Source: a virus
IMG/VR virus record: IMGVR_UViG_3300020472_002467
Location: 1 to 39,007 of that record
Strand: one strand, 5' to 3'
Length of the DNA: 39,007 bases
This document shows positions 1 to 7,112 of the stretch, piece after piece; positions within the stretch are counted from its first letter, which is position 1, and every line of letters begins with the position of its first letter. A program made the translations under genes and the position numbers. The notes under the pieces are model-generated. The model ran no database searches. It worked only from the letters and a program-made list of their open reading frames with translations, and was not told the origin of the DNA.

Positions 1-62
1 CCGTAGCCGATGGAGGCATATATTACGACGGTACTGACTTTTGGCATGGAGATACTGACTAA
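1..62 (+). CDS. 3' end of an upstream structural or fibre protein (partial)
   Basis: The frame beginning at base 3 is open from the window edge to the TAA at 60-62. It encodes 19 residues rich in Gly, Asp and aromatics and ending in HGDTD. Gly/Tyr/Asp-rich tails of this kind are common at the ends of phage fibre or appendage proteins, but the fragment is too short to assign. Its stop overlaps the next start (TAATG), which places it in the same operon. Confidence 0.45.
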   Translation, partial: VADGGIYYDGTDFWHGDTD

Positions 63-268
63 TGGGTATACTAAATAAGGTTTCTAAAAATAGTGAATTT
101 TCGGAATTAACTAATAAGCTACAATTAAATACTGGCGATCTTGAATTTATATTACTTGCTATTAAAAATTCAATGATTTCTGGAGCTCAGCTAGATCAAG
201 CAGTAGCAACTATTACAAAAATTCAAGGTATGTATACGGCACTACAAAAAGCGGTTAAAAAGAAGTAG
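62..268 (+). CDS. Small hypothetical phage protein, 68 aa
   Basis: This short, mostly helical, basic-ended protein (C-terminus KKK) starts at an ATG overlapping the upstream stop. It has no Cys, no signal peptide and no membrane segment. Residues 20-60 look like two amphipathic helices, which suits a small structural or adaptor protein. I do not recognise a family. Tight coupling to both neighbours and ordinary AT-rich codon use support it as a real gene. Confidence 0.6.
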   Translation: MGILNKVSKNSEFSELTNKLQLNTGDLEFILLAIKNSMISGAQLDQAVATITKIQGMYTALQKAVKKK

Positions 269-277
269 GGTTAAAAG

Positions 278-1093
278 ATGAACACATCAACTCCTTTGAG
301 AGAGCTAAGAGCAAAATACAGAACTGATTTTGTAGACTACGATTCCTATCTTACAATAGCTACTTCTAGCTTAGACAATCCCGATTTAGGTAAAATACTA
401 AATCCTAGTTCTCACTATGAGAGTATTAGTATTTTAAAAGATAGTCTAGCGGAAAGTTTAGATCATAGAAAAGATAAAAAAGAGCTTATTGGCTTAGCAG
501 CTAATCAGGTAGGGATTCCAATATCTGCTGTTTACTTTGAATACTATCAAGATGGTGTTTTAAAAAATTCATTATTAACTGATCCAGAAATAAAAGCTGT
601 AGATAAAGAAACTCCTCGCCTTTTTTTAAAATTAGTTAAATGTCCTAACTCTCCTTCCCCTTATCATATTGGTATATTTAATATGAATATAGCAGTCGCA
701 TCATCTAATTCACCAACATTCACACTAAAGGTTGCGGAGCATATAGATAGTAATGGTCTTATATCAGCCAATCTTCAAAGGATCATATGGGCTTCAAAAG
801 GATACTTGCCAGGTGATAGTGGTGAACTTCCAATGAATTACTATAATGTATCAAAAGCAGTAGAGTCCAGTGAAAAGTTGAAAAGCTTATTTAATTGTTG
901 GATCCATAAAGATGAAATTGATTTAATATTAAGTAAATTTAAAATTGTAGATCATCTTGGCCTGCATACTAGGGGTGCATTCTACCTTCATCAAAATCTA
1001 ATTAATCTTGCTTCACAGAATCTAGATAAGGAATGGATTCGTATTCCTGGTTTAGATTTATTTAAAGATATTAATAATTTACTTGTAAATTAA
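278..1093 (+). CDS. Peptide deformylase-like protein lacking the HExxH metal site
   Basis: The protein has 271 residues. Residues 72-79 read GLAANQVG, an almost exact peptide deformylase motif 1 (GxGLAAxQ). The PDF layout continues with a TDPEI segment near 101 (usually INPEI) and a motif-2-like VKCPNSP around Cys122 (usually EGCLSxP). At 167-175 the sequence QRIIWASKG occupies the place of QHEIDHLNG. The PDF Cys ligand is therefore kept, but both His ligands and the catalytic Glu are missing. About 90 unrelated residues follow. In active PDFs these residues bind Fe or Zn and remove the N-formyl group from nascent proteins, so this copy is probably inactive and may have a binding or structural role. 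The motif alignment was made by eye. GroES follows 45 bases downstream. Confidence 0.6.
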   Translation: MNTSTPLRELRAKYRTDFVDYDSYLTIATSSLDNPDLGKILNPSSHYESISILKDSLAESLDHRKDKKELIGLAANQVGIPISAVYFEYYQDGVLKNSLLTDPEIKAVDKETPRLFLKLVKCPNSPSPYHIGIFNMNIAVASSNSPTFTLKVAEHIDSNGLISANLQRIIWASKGYLPGDSGELPMNYYNVSKAVESSEKLKSLFNCWIHKDEIDLILSKFKIVDHLGLHTRGAFYLHQNLINLASQNLDKEWIRIPGLDLFKDINNLLVN

Positions 1094-1137
1094 TATATTT
1101 TTTCTTAATTTTAGCTACGTATAAAAATGGAGAAACT

Positions 1138-1437
1138 ATGAGTTTTAATTTAATACCTAAGGCAGACAGAGTTGTTATAGAACTAGATACTGTTGAAACT
1201 AAAACAGAAGCAGGGATTATAATTCCAGATAGTGCAAAGGAACGGCCACATACTGCTAGTGTAATTGCTGTTGGTCCAGGAGTGTGGATGAGTACAGGCA
1301 TTCAAAGAAAGCCTGACGTAGAAATTGGAGATAAAATTATGTTTTCTAAATACTCTGGAACTAAAGTTACTGTAGATGAAAAAGAGTATGTAATCATCAG
1401 AGAAGCCGACATCATAGCCTCATTCAAGAAGGACTAG
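1138..1437 (+). CDS. groES: GroES-like co-chaperonin
   Basis: At 99 residues this is the usual GroES length. It follows the family pattern: an N-terminal strand with DRVVIE, then a mobile loop (about residues 18-32) with ETKTEAGIIIP, whose Ile triplet corresponds to the GroEL-binding hydrophobic tripeptide. Next come VIAVGPG in the core, a GDKIMFSKYSGT strand and a C-terminal IIREADIIA strand. GroES caps GroEL and helps fold substrates. Phage versions such as T4 gp31 tune the host chaperonin for capsid protein folding, which fits this capsid-gene neighbourhood. The start has a GGAG ribosome site a few bases upstream. The AT-rich 44-base gap before it holds no convincing promoter. Confidence 0.93.
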   Translation: MSFNLIPKADRVVIELDTVETKTEAGIIIPDSAKERPHTASVIAVGPGVWMSTGIQRKPDVEIGDKIMFSKYSGTKVTVDEKEYVIIREADIIASFKKD

Positions 1438-1439
1438 CA

Positions 1440-1760
1440 ATGCCAAAGTATAGATGGACAGATGATAAAATTATAGAAGAGATTCTTGATTTAAAACCAC
1501 AGCATCGATACTCTACTTATGTTAAATCTGTGAATGGAGCATTATGGAAAGCAGCAGAGAGACATTTTGGATCATGGGGAGATGCTATTAAAGCTGCTGG
1601 TTTAAATTATGATGATATATTAAGGTGGGGTCCTAGAATTGCTCCGAATAGGGGTAAGGGAGGTCTTTGTCATCATGGAGATTGTACTAATGTTCATCAT
1701 GCAAATGGTCTATGTCAGAAACATTATAATCGAGCACGTTACCATAAAACAAAGACATAA
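1440..1760 (+). CDS. DNA-binding protein with HNH-associated repeat and zinc knuckle
   Basis: Residues about 35-60 (LWKAAERHFGSWGDAIKAAG) match the repeat found beside HNH and other homing endonucleases, a small helical DNA-binding unit with a hallmark FGSW..A...AG. Residues 77-95 form a Cys-x4-Cys-x9-Cys-x2-His cluster ending in GLCQKHYNR, a zinc-binding pattern common in phage DNA-binding proteins. No HNH or GIY-YIG catalytic motif is visible, so this is more likely a DNA-binding regulator, or an endonuclease relic, than an active nuclease. It starts 3 bases after the groES stop, so the two should be co-transcribed. Confidence 0.65.
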   Translation: MPKYRWTDDKIIEEILDLKPQHRYSTYVKSVNGALWKAAERHFGSWGDAIKAAGLNYDDILRWGPRIAPNRGKGGLCHHGDCTNVHHANGLCQKHYNRARYHKTKT

Positions 1761-1762
1761 CT

Positions 1763-2236
1763 ATGATAGTAGTATTACATTATGCTGATGGAGAATTCAG
1801 TACAATCCATTATGAAAGAAAGAGGCTAGAAACATACTTAGCCCAACAAATTAAGAGTACTGCAGACTTTGATAAAATGGATTTCATCAGAATAGAGTAT
1901 GAAATGCATCATGAGTTAGTAATTCCTAAGGGAATTAAAATTAATAGATTTTTGAGAAATAGATTTGAGGCTTACACTGATAAAGATGGAGGAATGATAT
2001 GTATTCCCTGTGTAACCTTTCAATTATGTGAAGATGAAGAATTATGGGAGAAGACAGACTTAAACCCTAGTACTATAATGTTTAAGGATATTATAGTACT
2101 TCCAATGAAAGTGGAGAGACAATTATTAAGATTATTCGAGATATCAAAAGATGCCTTATTTAAGAAGAGAAAAAGTAAACAGAAACCCAAAGGGCGTAAG
2201 CGGGGATCACAAGGTAGGAAAAAGCGAAAGCGCTAA
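1763..2236 (+). CDS. Hypothetical protein with very basic C-terminal tail
   Basis: The 157-residue protein has an alpha/beta-looking body and a C-terminal stretch of about 25 residues made almost wholly of Lys, Arg, Gly and Ser, which suggests nucleic-acid binding. The coding sequence for that tail overlaps the next gene by 86 bases in another frame, so its composition may be partly shaped by the overlap. Two Cys (near residue 75, CIPC-like) are close together. No family is recognised. Confidence 0.6.
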   Translation: MIVVLHYADGEFSTIHYERKRLETYLAQQIKSTADFDKMDFIRIEYEMHHELVIPKGIKINRFLRNRFEAYTDKDGGMICIPCVTFQLCEDEELWEKTDLNPSTIMFKDIIVLPMKVERQLLRLFEISKDALFKKRKSKQKPKGRKRGSQGRKKRKR

Positions 2237-3272
2237 TGTAACCCCTGAGTCAGTTACATCACAAACTGCTCTAATAGAAAGTATTTATGATGACGAAGTT
2301 AGATTAAATATGTTAGAGACAGCGGAAGATAAAGTTGCTGATTTGGAAAAATTAGCGGAGGACGCATTAGCAGATATTAATTTATTAATAGATCCTGATA
2401 AAAACTTTCCTTTAGTGAAAGCCATGTCTACCTTAAAGGGTGAACCAACCTTAATGTTGGATGGAGAAGTTATCCAGCTAGCAGCAGACTTGGCTATGGA
2501 TGGTTTTACTCATATGAATGGTTTTGATCCGGTAGCGGCAATGTTAGGCTTACACGGTGGAGGAGATGATAAACCGGATGTACCTGTGCCTAGATTATTT
2601 ATGGATTGTGAAGAAATGGGAGCTTTAGGTAATGTCCCATCTCCTGGAGACCCAGACTATGAAACTCAGTCTGTAGAAGATGTACATGTTGAAGTAGAGC
2701 AAGTTAAAGCTATGGATATTTATACTAAGTTGTGGAAATTATTTAAATATTTTCCAGGAGTTGATATTAGAAGTTTTCTAAAAAAAATAAGAAACAGGTG
2801 GACTAAGAGACCTGTTAATAGGGCAATAAGATGGGTAGAATGTAGAATGATTAATCCTGGTCTTTTCCTTCTTACTGGAGACGCACCAAGCTGTAAACCA
2901 GGAGAGGATGCAGATGATCCACCAGATCCAGGGGAAATTTATTATTTAAATGAAGAAGATTTAGAAGGAACAGGATTAGATTGTATGGAAGCAGCAGGCA
3001 TGATACAAGCATATACACACAGAAACATGGATAAGGATAAAGCGATAGCTTTAATGAACTCAGCGATGGAAGAAAGAGCAATGCATGAAGCCAAAAAGTT
3101 CGGACAACTATCTTTAAATATTAAAAATAAGGAAAGATTTAAAGACAGAATAGAAGGATTATATGATTCTACTAAGAATAAGCCCAGATATAAAAAAAGA
3201 TTTTATGATCATAAGGATAGTTTTGTAGGAAATATAGGCAATACTAATATAACTATGAAGGCAGAAATATAA
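2151..3272 (+). CDS. Hypothetical acidic phage protein, 373 aa
   Basis: A long acidic open frame. The first ATG (2151) makes it overlap the upstream gene by 86 bases. The next in-frame ATG (2310) would remove the overlap but has no clear ribosome site, so the start is uncertain. The N-terminal part (to about 90) looks helical and acidic. A Gly/Pro/Asp-rich segment around 125-180 follows, then a basic helical segment (about 200-230) and a helical Lys-rich C-terminus. No catalytic motif is seen. Its place among virion and accessory genes suggests a structural or assembly role, but that is only inference. Confidence 0.6.
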   Translation: MPYLRREKVNRNPKGVSGDHKVGKSESANVTPESVTSQTALIESIYDDEVRLNMLETAEDKVADLEKLAEDALADINLLIDPDKNFPLVKAMSTLKGEPTLMLDGEVIQLAADLAMDGFTHMNGFDPVAAMLGLHGGGDDKPDVPVPRLFMDCEEMGALGNVPSPGDPDYETQSVEDVHVEVEQVKAMDIYTKLWKLFKYFPGVDIRSFLKKIRNRWTKRPVNRAIRWVECRMINPGLFLLTGDAPSCKPGEDADDPPDPGEIYYLNEEDLEGTGLDCMEAAGMIQAYTHRNMDKDKAIALMNSAMEERAMHEAKKFGQLSLNIKNKERFKDRIEGLYDSTKNKPRYKKRFYDHKDSFVGNIGNTNITMKAEI

Positions 3273-3556
3273 TGGATTATGATACTTTATATAGACACGA
3301 AATATATTTAGGTGATTATAGGATTGATTGGACAGATCAAAAGATCACAGTAAATTGTAATTGTAGTCATCAACCAGAACTAGAGATTTTCTCGGACACA
3401 CCAACAGTTTGTCCTTATTGTAGCAGACGCTATTCTATTTTAGAAATAGTTAAGATAGAGGTTCCAGCTGAGCTAGAGGATGAGGATATTCAGCATACTG
3501 AAGAGATAACTGTAGATGAGCTTGTAAATGAAGATAGAAGAAGGAGAGATATGTAA
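3272..3556 (+). CDS. Small zinc-ribbon protein
   Basis: The 94-residue protein carries CNC near residue 30 and CPYC near 48 with SRRYSI after it, spaced as in a treble-clef or zinc-ribbon fold. The last 35 residues are strongly acidic and end in a run of Arg. Its ATG overlaps the previous stop (TAATG) and its own stop overlaps the next start. Zinc ribbons of this size in phages often act as adaptor or regulatory proteins. No specific partner can be named. Confidence 0.6.
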   Translation: MDYDTLYRHEIYLGDYRIDWTDQKITVNCNCSHQPELEIFSDTPTVCPYCSRRYSILEIVKIEVPAELEDEDIQHTEEITVDELVNEDRRRRDM

Positions 3557-4005
3557 TGGGCTTTATGTTAGATCAACTTAGAAAAAAGCTTAAGAAAAAG
3601 CAAGCAGCATCTAATGCTGGAGTATCTTTTAAAAGAATTCCTAGAAAGGATATTACATTTTTACCATCCAATACCACGGCTGGACAGATAACTAATTTTG
3701 TTAATAGCAGAACTATAGAGCTAATAACTTCAGTTGGAGGAGAAGATAGGTTTATTGAAGGGGATTTTACAGTAGATTATATAGACAGAAGTAGTGAAAA
3801 GGATTATACAAGAAATGAAACTCATACACTAGAGAGTCAGGTGTCAAAACAAAACACTGGAAATTGGAGTAATAATAATCAAGAAGTTGATTGGGAAACT
3901 AAGAGTGTTTCCGTAGAGTCTCAAATAAAAGATGGGCTAGATATTAATGCTTTACAATTTTATATGATTATTATAGAATTTACTGAATTAAAAGAAACAA
4001 GTTAA
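3556..4005 (+). CDS. Hypothetical beta-rich phage protein, 149 aa
   Basis: A basic N-terminus (RKKLKKKQ) precedes a body of alternating polar and hydrophobic residues, typical of beta strands, with many Thr, Ser and Asn. There is no Cys, signal peptide or membrane segment. It is translationally coupled to the zinc-ribbon gene by a TAATG overlap. The end (FYMIIIEFTEL) resembles an edge strand of a virion protein. No family is recognised. Confidence 0.55.
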   Translation: MGFMLDQLRKKLKKKQAASNAGVSFKRIPRKDITFLPSNTTAGQITNFVNSRTIELITSVGGEDRFIEGDFTVDYIDRSSEKDYTRNETHTLESQVSKQNTGNWSNNNQEVDWETKSVSVESQIKDGLDINALQFYMIIIEFTELKETS

Positions 4006-4035
4006 CATATAACTAATTAAAACCAAGGAGTTTAA

Positions 4036-4635
4036 ATGAATAGACTTATCTATATCACAGAGGATATTAGGTCCACTAGCAACGTACATCAGAGAGAAGA
4101 TTCATTAATTAGACGAATTACTGATGACATTATCTACCTTAATCTTATATCACAAAAAGATCCCATTAATGTACTAATAGATACGGATGGCGGTAACTTA
4201 AAAACAGCGTTAGCTATCTATGATGTACTATTATCATCAAAAGCTCCAATACACACTTATGGTCTATCTGAAGTTAGCTCCGCTGGTGTTCTAATTTATA
4301 TAGCTGGAAAGAAACGTTTTGCTTTTAAGCACACTCAATTTATGACTCATGAAAGTTCTCTTTCTGTTGGTGGTAGTAAAAGAGACTTTGAATCTACCGC
4401 TGCACAGTGTCTTGCTCAGAATGCACAAGTTGAAAAGATTTTTAAAGAGAAAATAAAAATGGGAGCTAGAAACTTTAAGAAATTACATACAGTAAGTAAT
4501 TACTTATGGGCAGATGATGCTAAAAAATATAAGATAGTTACAAATATTATTTCAGAACTTCCTAAAACTTTAATAAGTGGCTCTATTGAGTTTGCTATGG
4601 AACCAGTATCATTGGAAATGACTAGTGGTAAATAA
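4036..4635 (+). CDS. clpP: ClpP-like serine protease
   Basis: The 199-residue protein has the ClpP/crotonase-type layout: IDTDGGN at 48-54 (oxyanion region), ALAIYDVL after it, then SSAG at 81-84 with Ser82 as nucleophile and MTHES at 103-107 with His105 as base. The C-terminal YLWADDAKKYKI corresponds to the FMSAxEAxxYGLID segment of ClpP. The catalytic Asp that normally lies just before it is not obvious; Lys, Leu and His stand there instead. ClpP normally forms ring-shaped compartments fed by ClpX or ClpA. A separate prohead protease exists at 15802-17148, so this one may act in host takeover or protein quality control rather than capsid maturation. A strong AAGGAG site precedes the ATG. 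Confidence 0.85.
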   Translation: MNRLIYITEDIRSTSNVHQREDSLIRRITDDIIYLNLISQKDPINVLIDTDGGNLKTALAIYDVLLSSKAPIHTYGLSEVSSAGVLIYIAGKKRFAFKHTQFMTHESSLSVGGSKRDFESTAAQCLAQNAQVEKIFKEKIKMGARNFKKLHTVSNYLWADDAKKYKIVTNIISELPKTLISGSIEFAMEPVSLEMTSGK

Positions 4636-4969
4636 ATATATAGTATATACTTTGATAGTATTTTTGGCTAGCAACGTACTTATCTGGTATCAAGTTAATA
4701 GTCAATTAGTGTGGGACTGGGCCAAGACAACTAAATCAATGTGGTTTATGGCCCTAATGGGAGTACCTATTAGCCTTCTATTCTGGTTTGGAACTAAATG
4801 GGGGTATCAAGGTTTTGGCAATCTATGGGCTGTTAGGTTTATGGGATTTGCAACTTCTATGCTTGTATTCCCTATCATGACTTATTTATATTTAGGAGAA
4901 GCAGTAACTATAAAAACTGCTATTACAATAGGATTAGCAGTTATAATAATGATACTACAATTTATTTAA
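4625..4969 (+). CDS. Four-helix integral membrane protein
   Basis: Four hydrophobic helices are visible, at about residues 4-22, 39-57, 66-88 and 94-113 of 114. Short polar links contain conserved-looking Trp, Gly and Pro (WYQVNSQLVWDWAK, GVPISLLFWFGTKWGY). This should be an inner-membrane protein. Its half-transporter look (LGEAVTIKTAITIGL) recalls small multidrug-resistance or EamA-like units, but I cannot assign a substrate, and a holin role is also possible. It starts with GTG inside the end of the clpP-like gene (11-base overlap), so the two are likely coupled. Confidence 0.7.
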   Translation: MVNKYIVYTLIVFLASNVLIWYQVNSQLVWDWAKTTKSMWFMALMGVPISLLFWFGTKWGYQGFGNLWAVRFMGFATSMLVFPIMTYLYLGEAVTIKTAITIGLAVIIMILQFI

Positions 4970-4979
4970 GGAGACTATA

Positions 4980-5351
4980 GTGCATAAAGTAGAATCAATA
5001 GAAGAATTACCTCATCCAGTTAGAGCAATGGCTAGAAACTTTTTAGAGAGTGATACTAATGAACCAGAGATCTTTGAAGTAGTAGTGGATGAGTATGATC
5101 ATTTAGCTGGTTCTCAAGATGTGGTAACACAGTTATTATATTGGAGAACTGAACATAAATTTTATGCTGTATTAGCTGGGGACGCAGAAAGGACTATAAC
5201 CTCAGATATTATTCATCATGATCCTTTCAAAGTAAATAGATCTATTTTAGCTTTTTATGAAGTAGATTCAGCAGCTATACAATTATGGCAAAGTAAATAT
5301 AAAAAGAAATCATTAAACGAGGATATATTAGAATTCGATGAAGAAGGTTAA
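4980..5351 (+). CDS. Hypothetical acidic protein, 123 aa
   Basis: GTG start with a good AAGGAG site 8-13 bases upstream. The protein is acidic, soluble and mixed alpha/beta. It has a His/Asp patch (IIHHDPF around residue 77) and a helical, charged C-terminus. No family is recognised. Its last 14 bases overlap the next gene. Confidence 0.55.
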   Translation: MHKVESIEELPHPVRAMARNFLESDTNEPEIFEVVVDEYDHLAGSQDVVTQLLYWRTEHKFYAVLAGDAERTITSDIIHHDPFKVNRSILAFYEVDSAAIQLWQSKYKKKSLNEDILEFDEEG

Positions 5352-5574
5352 AGATATAAATTTAAATACCTATAAACCATTTCGTAAGAAGGTATGTAAG
5401 CTAATAGATAAAGATATATTATCCAAAAATACATTGGATCAAAAAGAAATGAATATCTTTGTAAAGTTATATAGAAGCAATGGAAAGCACTGTACTTACT
5501 TATTGGCTTTATGTAAAGCTATTCATTCTACTAATCCAAAGTTATATGAAAGATTAGAACAATTAAAGGCTTAA
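5338..5574 (+). CDS. Hypothetical basic helical protein, 78 aa
   Basis: A Lys-rich, all-helical-looking protein with two Cys (positions about 19 and 52). It begins within the last codons of the previous gene and ends one base before the next start region, so it is part of the same transcript. The size and charge would suit a small nucleic-acid-binding or adaptor protein. No family is recognised. Confidence 0.55.
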   Translation: MKKVKDINLNTYKPFRKKVCKLIDKDILSKNTLDQKEMNIFVKLYRSNGKHCTYLLALCKAIHSTNPKLYERLEQLKA

Positions 5575-5575
5575 A

Positions 5576-6382
5576 ATGGCAAAAGAATCTGACATAACTA
5601 ATAGGAACAACTATATTCCCGAAGAGCTTAGTAAAGCTTTAGAAAGAATAGAACCTGATGAAAAGGTTCAACTATCTAATCTTCCGGCTGTTCCGGAAAT
5701 AAGTAAAATTCTATCTGCTTATCCTGATAAGATGAGAGATAAGTTAGAGTTGTCCAGAGAACAAGTAGAAACGTTAATTAAAAACGCACAGATTTCTACG
5801 TTTGGAGTTAATAATACTCTACCTATGGTTTGTCAGAATGATGAGTGTCCATTCTCTTCTATTTGTTCTTTTTATAAAATGGGGATTGCTCCTAAAGGAG
5901 AAAGATGCCCAGAAGAAATATTATATTTAGATGCGATGGTTCCACAGTTAATTACTGATATGGGTGTTGACCTTGAAAACTATTTAGAAATAAATATGGT
6001 ACAGGAATATGCGGCTACGCTTCTAGACGAAAGAAGAGCTAGAAACATGATAGCTATGGAAGGAGATGTAAAAGAAGTAGCTACTTCCGTAGTGCAAGCC
6101 ACTGGTACCGTGCTTTATCAAGAGCAAATAACACCATATGTAGATATAAAAGAAAAAGCATCAAAGAGATTAAGTTTAATTAGAAAAGAATTATTGGCGA
6201 CGAGGGAACAACGAGCCAAGTATAAATTAAGTGATGATAGTGATCCTTCTACTAGAGCAGCAGAAATGAGAGAAAAGTTTGAGCTTCTTAAGAGTAGGGA
6301 GGATATGAAAAAGACTATACAAAAAGAGAATTTAGACCAAGCGTTTCAAGAAGACGTTAAGAAACTAGGTAACGGAGAGTAA
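5576..6382 (+). CDS. Cysteine-cluster helical protein; possible terminase-associated protein
   Basis: The protein has 268 residues. A cluster around residues 85-111 (VCQNDECPF, then SSICSF, then GERCPEE) gives four Cys in a Cys-x4-Cys-x5-Cys pattern with a final Cys about 14 residues on, suited to Zn or an Fe-S cluster. The rest is long charged helices, with coiled-coil-like heptads from about 190 to 265. I have an impression of similar 'C....CP....C...G..CPxE' proteins near terminase genes in other phages, and a small-terminase or packaging role is conceivable. That is memory-level inference, not a motif that proves function. The stop is one base before the next start codon. Confidence 0.5.
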   Translation: MAKESDITNRNNYIPEELSKALERIEPDEKVQLSNLPAVPEISKILSAYPDKMRDKLELSREQVETLIKNAQISTFGVNNTLPMVCQNDECPFSSICSFYKMGIAPKGERCPEEILYLDAMVPQLITDMGVDLENYLEINMVQEYAATLLDERRARNMIAMEGDVKEVATSVVQATGTVLYQEQITPYVDIKEKASKRLSLIRKELLATREQRAKYKLSDDSDPSTRAAEMREKFELLKSREDMKKTIQKENLDQAFQEDVKKLGNGE

Positions 6383-6383
6383 G

Positions 6384-7112
6384 ATGGGTATTAAAAAAGT
6401 AGTACAAGGAACAGGAAGTGTTTTATCTTCGCTATGGAGAAATAAAGGAGCGACTTTAGGTGTTGCAGGTTTAGGAACCGCAGCTACTGTTGTAGGAGCT
6501 CAACGTGTTGGTCAGAATATTCCTATGGGATTTGATCAAGAAAATCCATTTAATCCTAAGAATTTTAAACATAAATCATTTACAGAACGACAATCTACGG
6601 TTGCATCATTAGGTATGTTTAATCATATGGCAGGGGGCGGAAGTCCTTGGACTGCGAGTGGCGGTGCAATGAAAGGAATGGCTGATTATAATGTAGCTAG
6701 AGCAAAAGATATATATGCTACTTCTGGTTTACCAGGAGGCGGAGCTACTCCCGCTGGAAAAGCTTCTAGGTGGGGTATGGCAGCAGGAGCCACAATGGGT
6801 GGTGTTGCAGGTTTAGTTATGGGCGGTTTAACTAGAATGCCTATGGGAAGAGCAATACTAGGATTTGCTGGACTTGGAGCTGCGACTGGTGGTTATAACG
6901 CTAGAAAAGTTTCACTACAAGTTATGGAATCTTTTAATCAAGCCAAGAAGAGTTCCTTAAATAGAAATAAAATGGCTAATAGATCAAGAACAGCTGGGTC
7001 AGGTTTTAGAACTTGGACTAAGGGTAATAGAATGGGAAGACCTGGACATTTAGGAATGGACGGATCTGTTCCTTTTTCAATGCATAAAGCTAGGCATAGG
7101 AGCACTATATAA
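6384..7112 (+). CDS. Gly/Ala-rich phage protein with hydrophobic segments, 242 aa
   Basis: Two glycine-zipper-like hydrophobic stretches (about 22-42 and 132-168, with repeated GxxxG spacing such as GVAGLVMGG) are separated by a polar Asn/Phe/Pro segment. The last 60 residues are Arg/Lys-rich and end near KARHRSTI. This suits a membrane-inserting or DNA-contacting virion protein, for example an ejected protein, but no family is recognised. It is coupled by a TAATG overlap to a second Gly/Ala-rich gene of similar style. Confidence 0.55.
   Translation: MGIKKVVQGTGSVLSSLWRNKGATLGVAGLGTAATVVGAQRVGQNIPMGFDQENPFNPKNFKHKSFTERQSTVASLGMFNHMAGGGSPWTASGGAMKGMADYNVARAKDIYATSGLPGGGATPAGKASRWGMAAGATMGGVAGLVMGGLTRMPMGRAILGFAGLGAATGGYNARKVSLQVMESFNQAKKSSLNRNKMANRSRTAGSGFRTWTKGNRMGRPGHLGMDGSVPFSMHKARHRSTI

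Noticed and set aside
1071-1301. Reverse-strand open frames such as this one, opposite groES, and others across the window
   Set aside because: All lie opposite well-supported plus-strand genes, have no family match or ribosome site, and reflect the low stop frequency in mirrored AT-rich codons.
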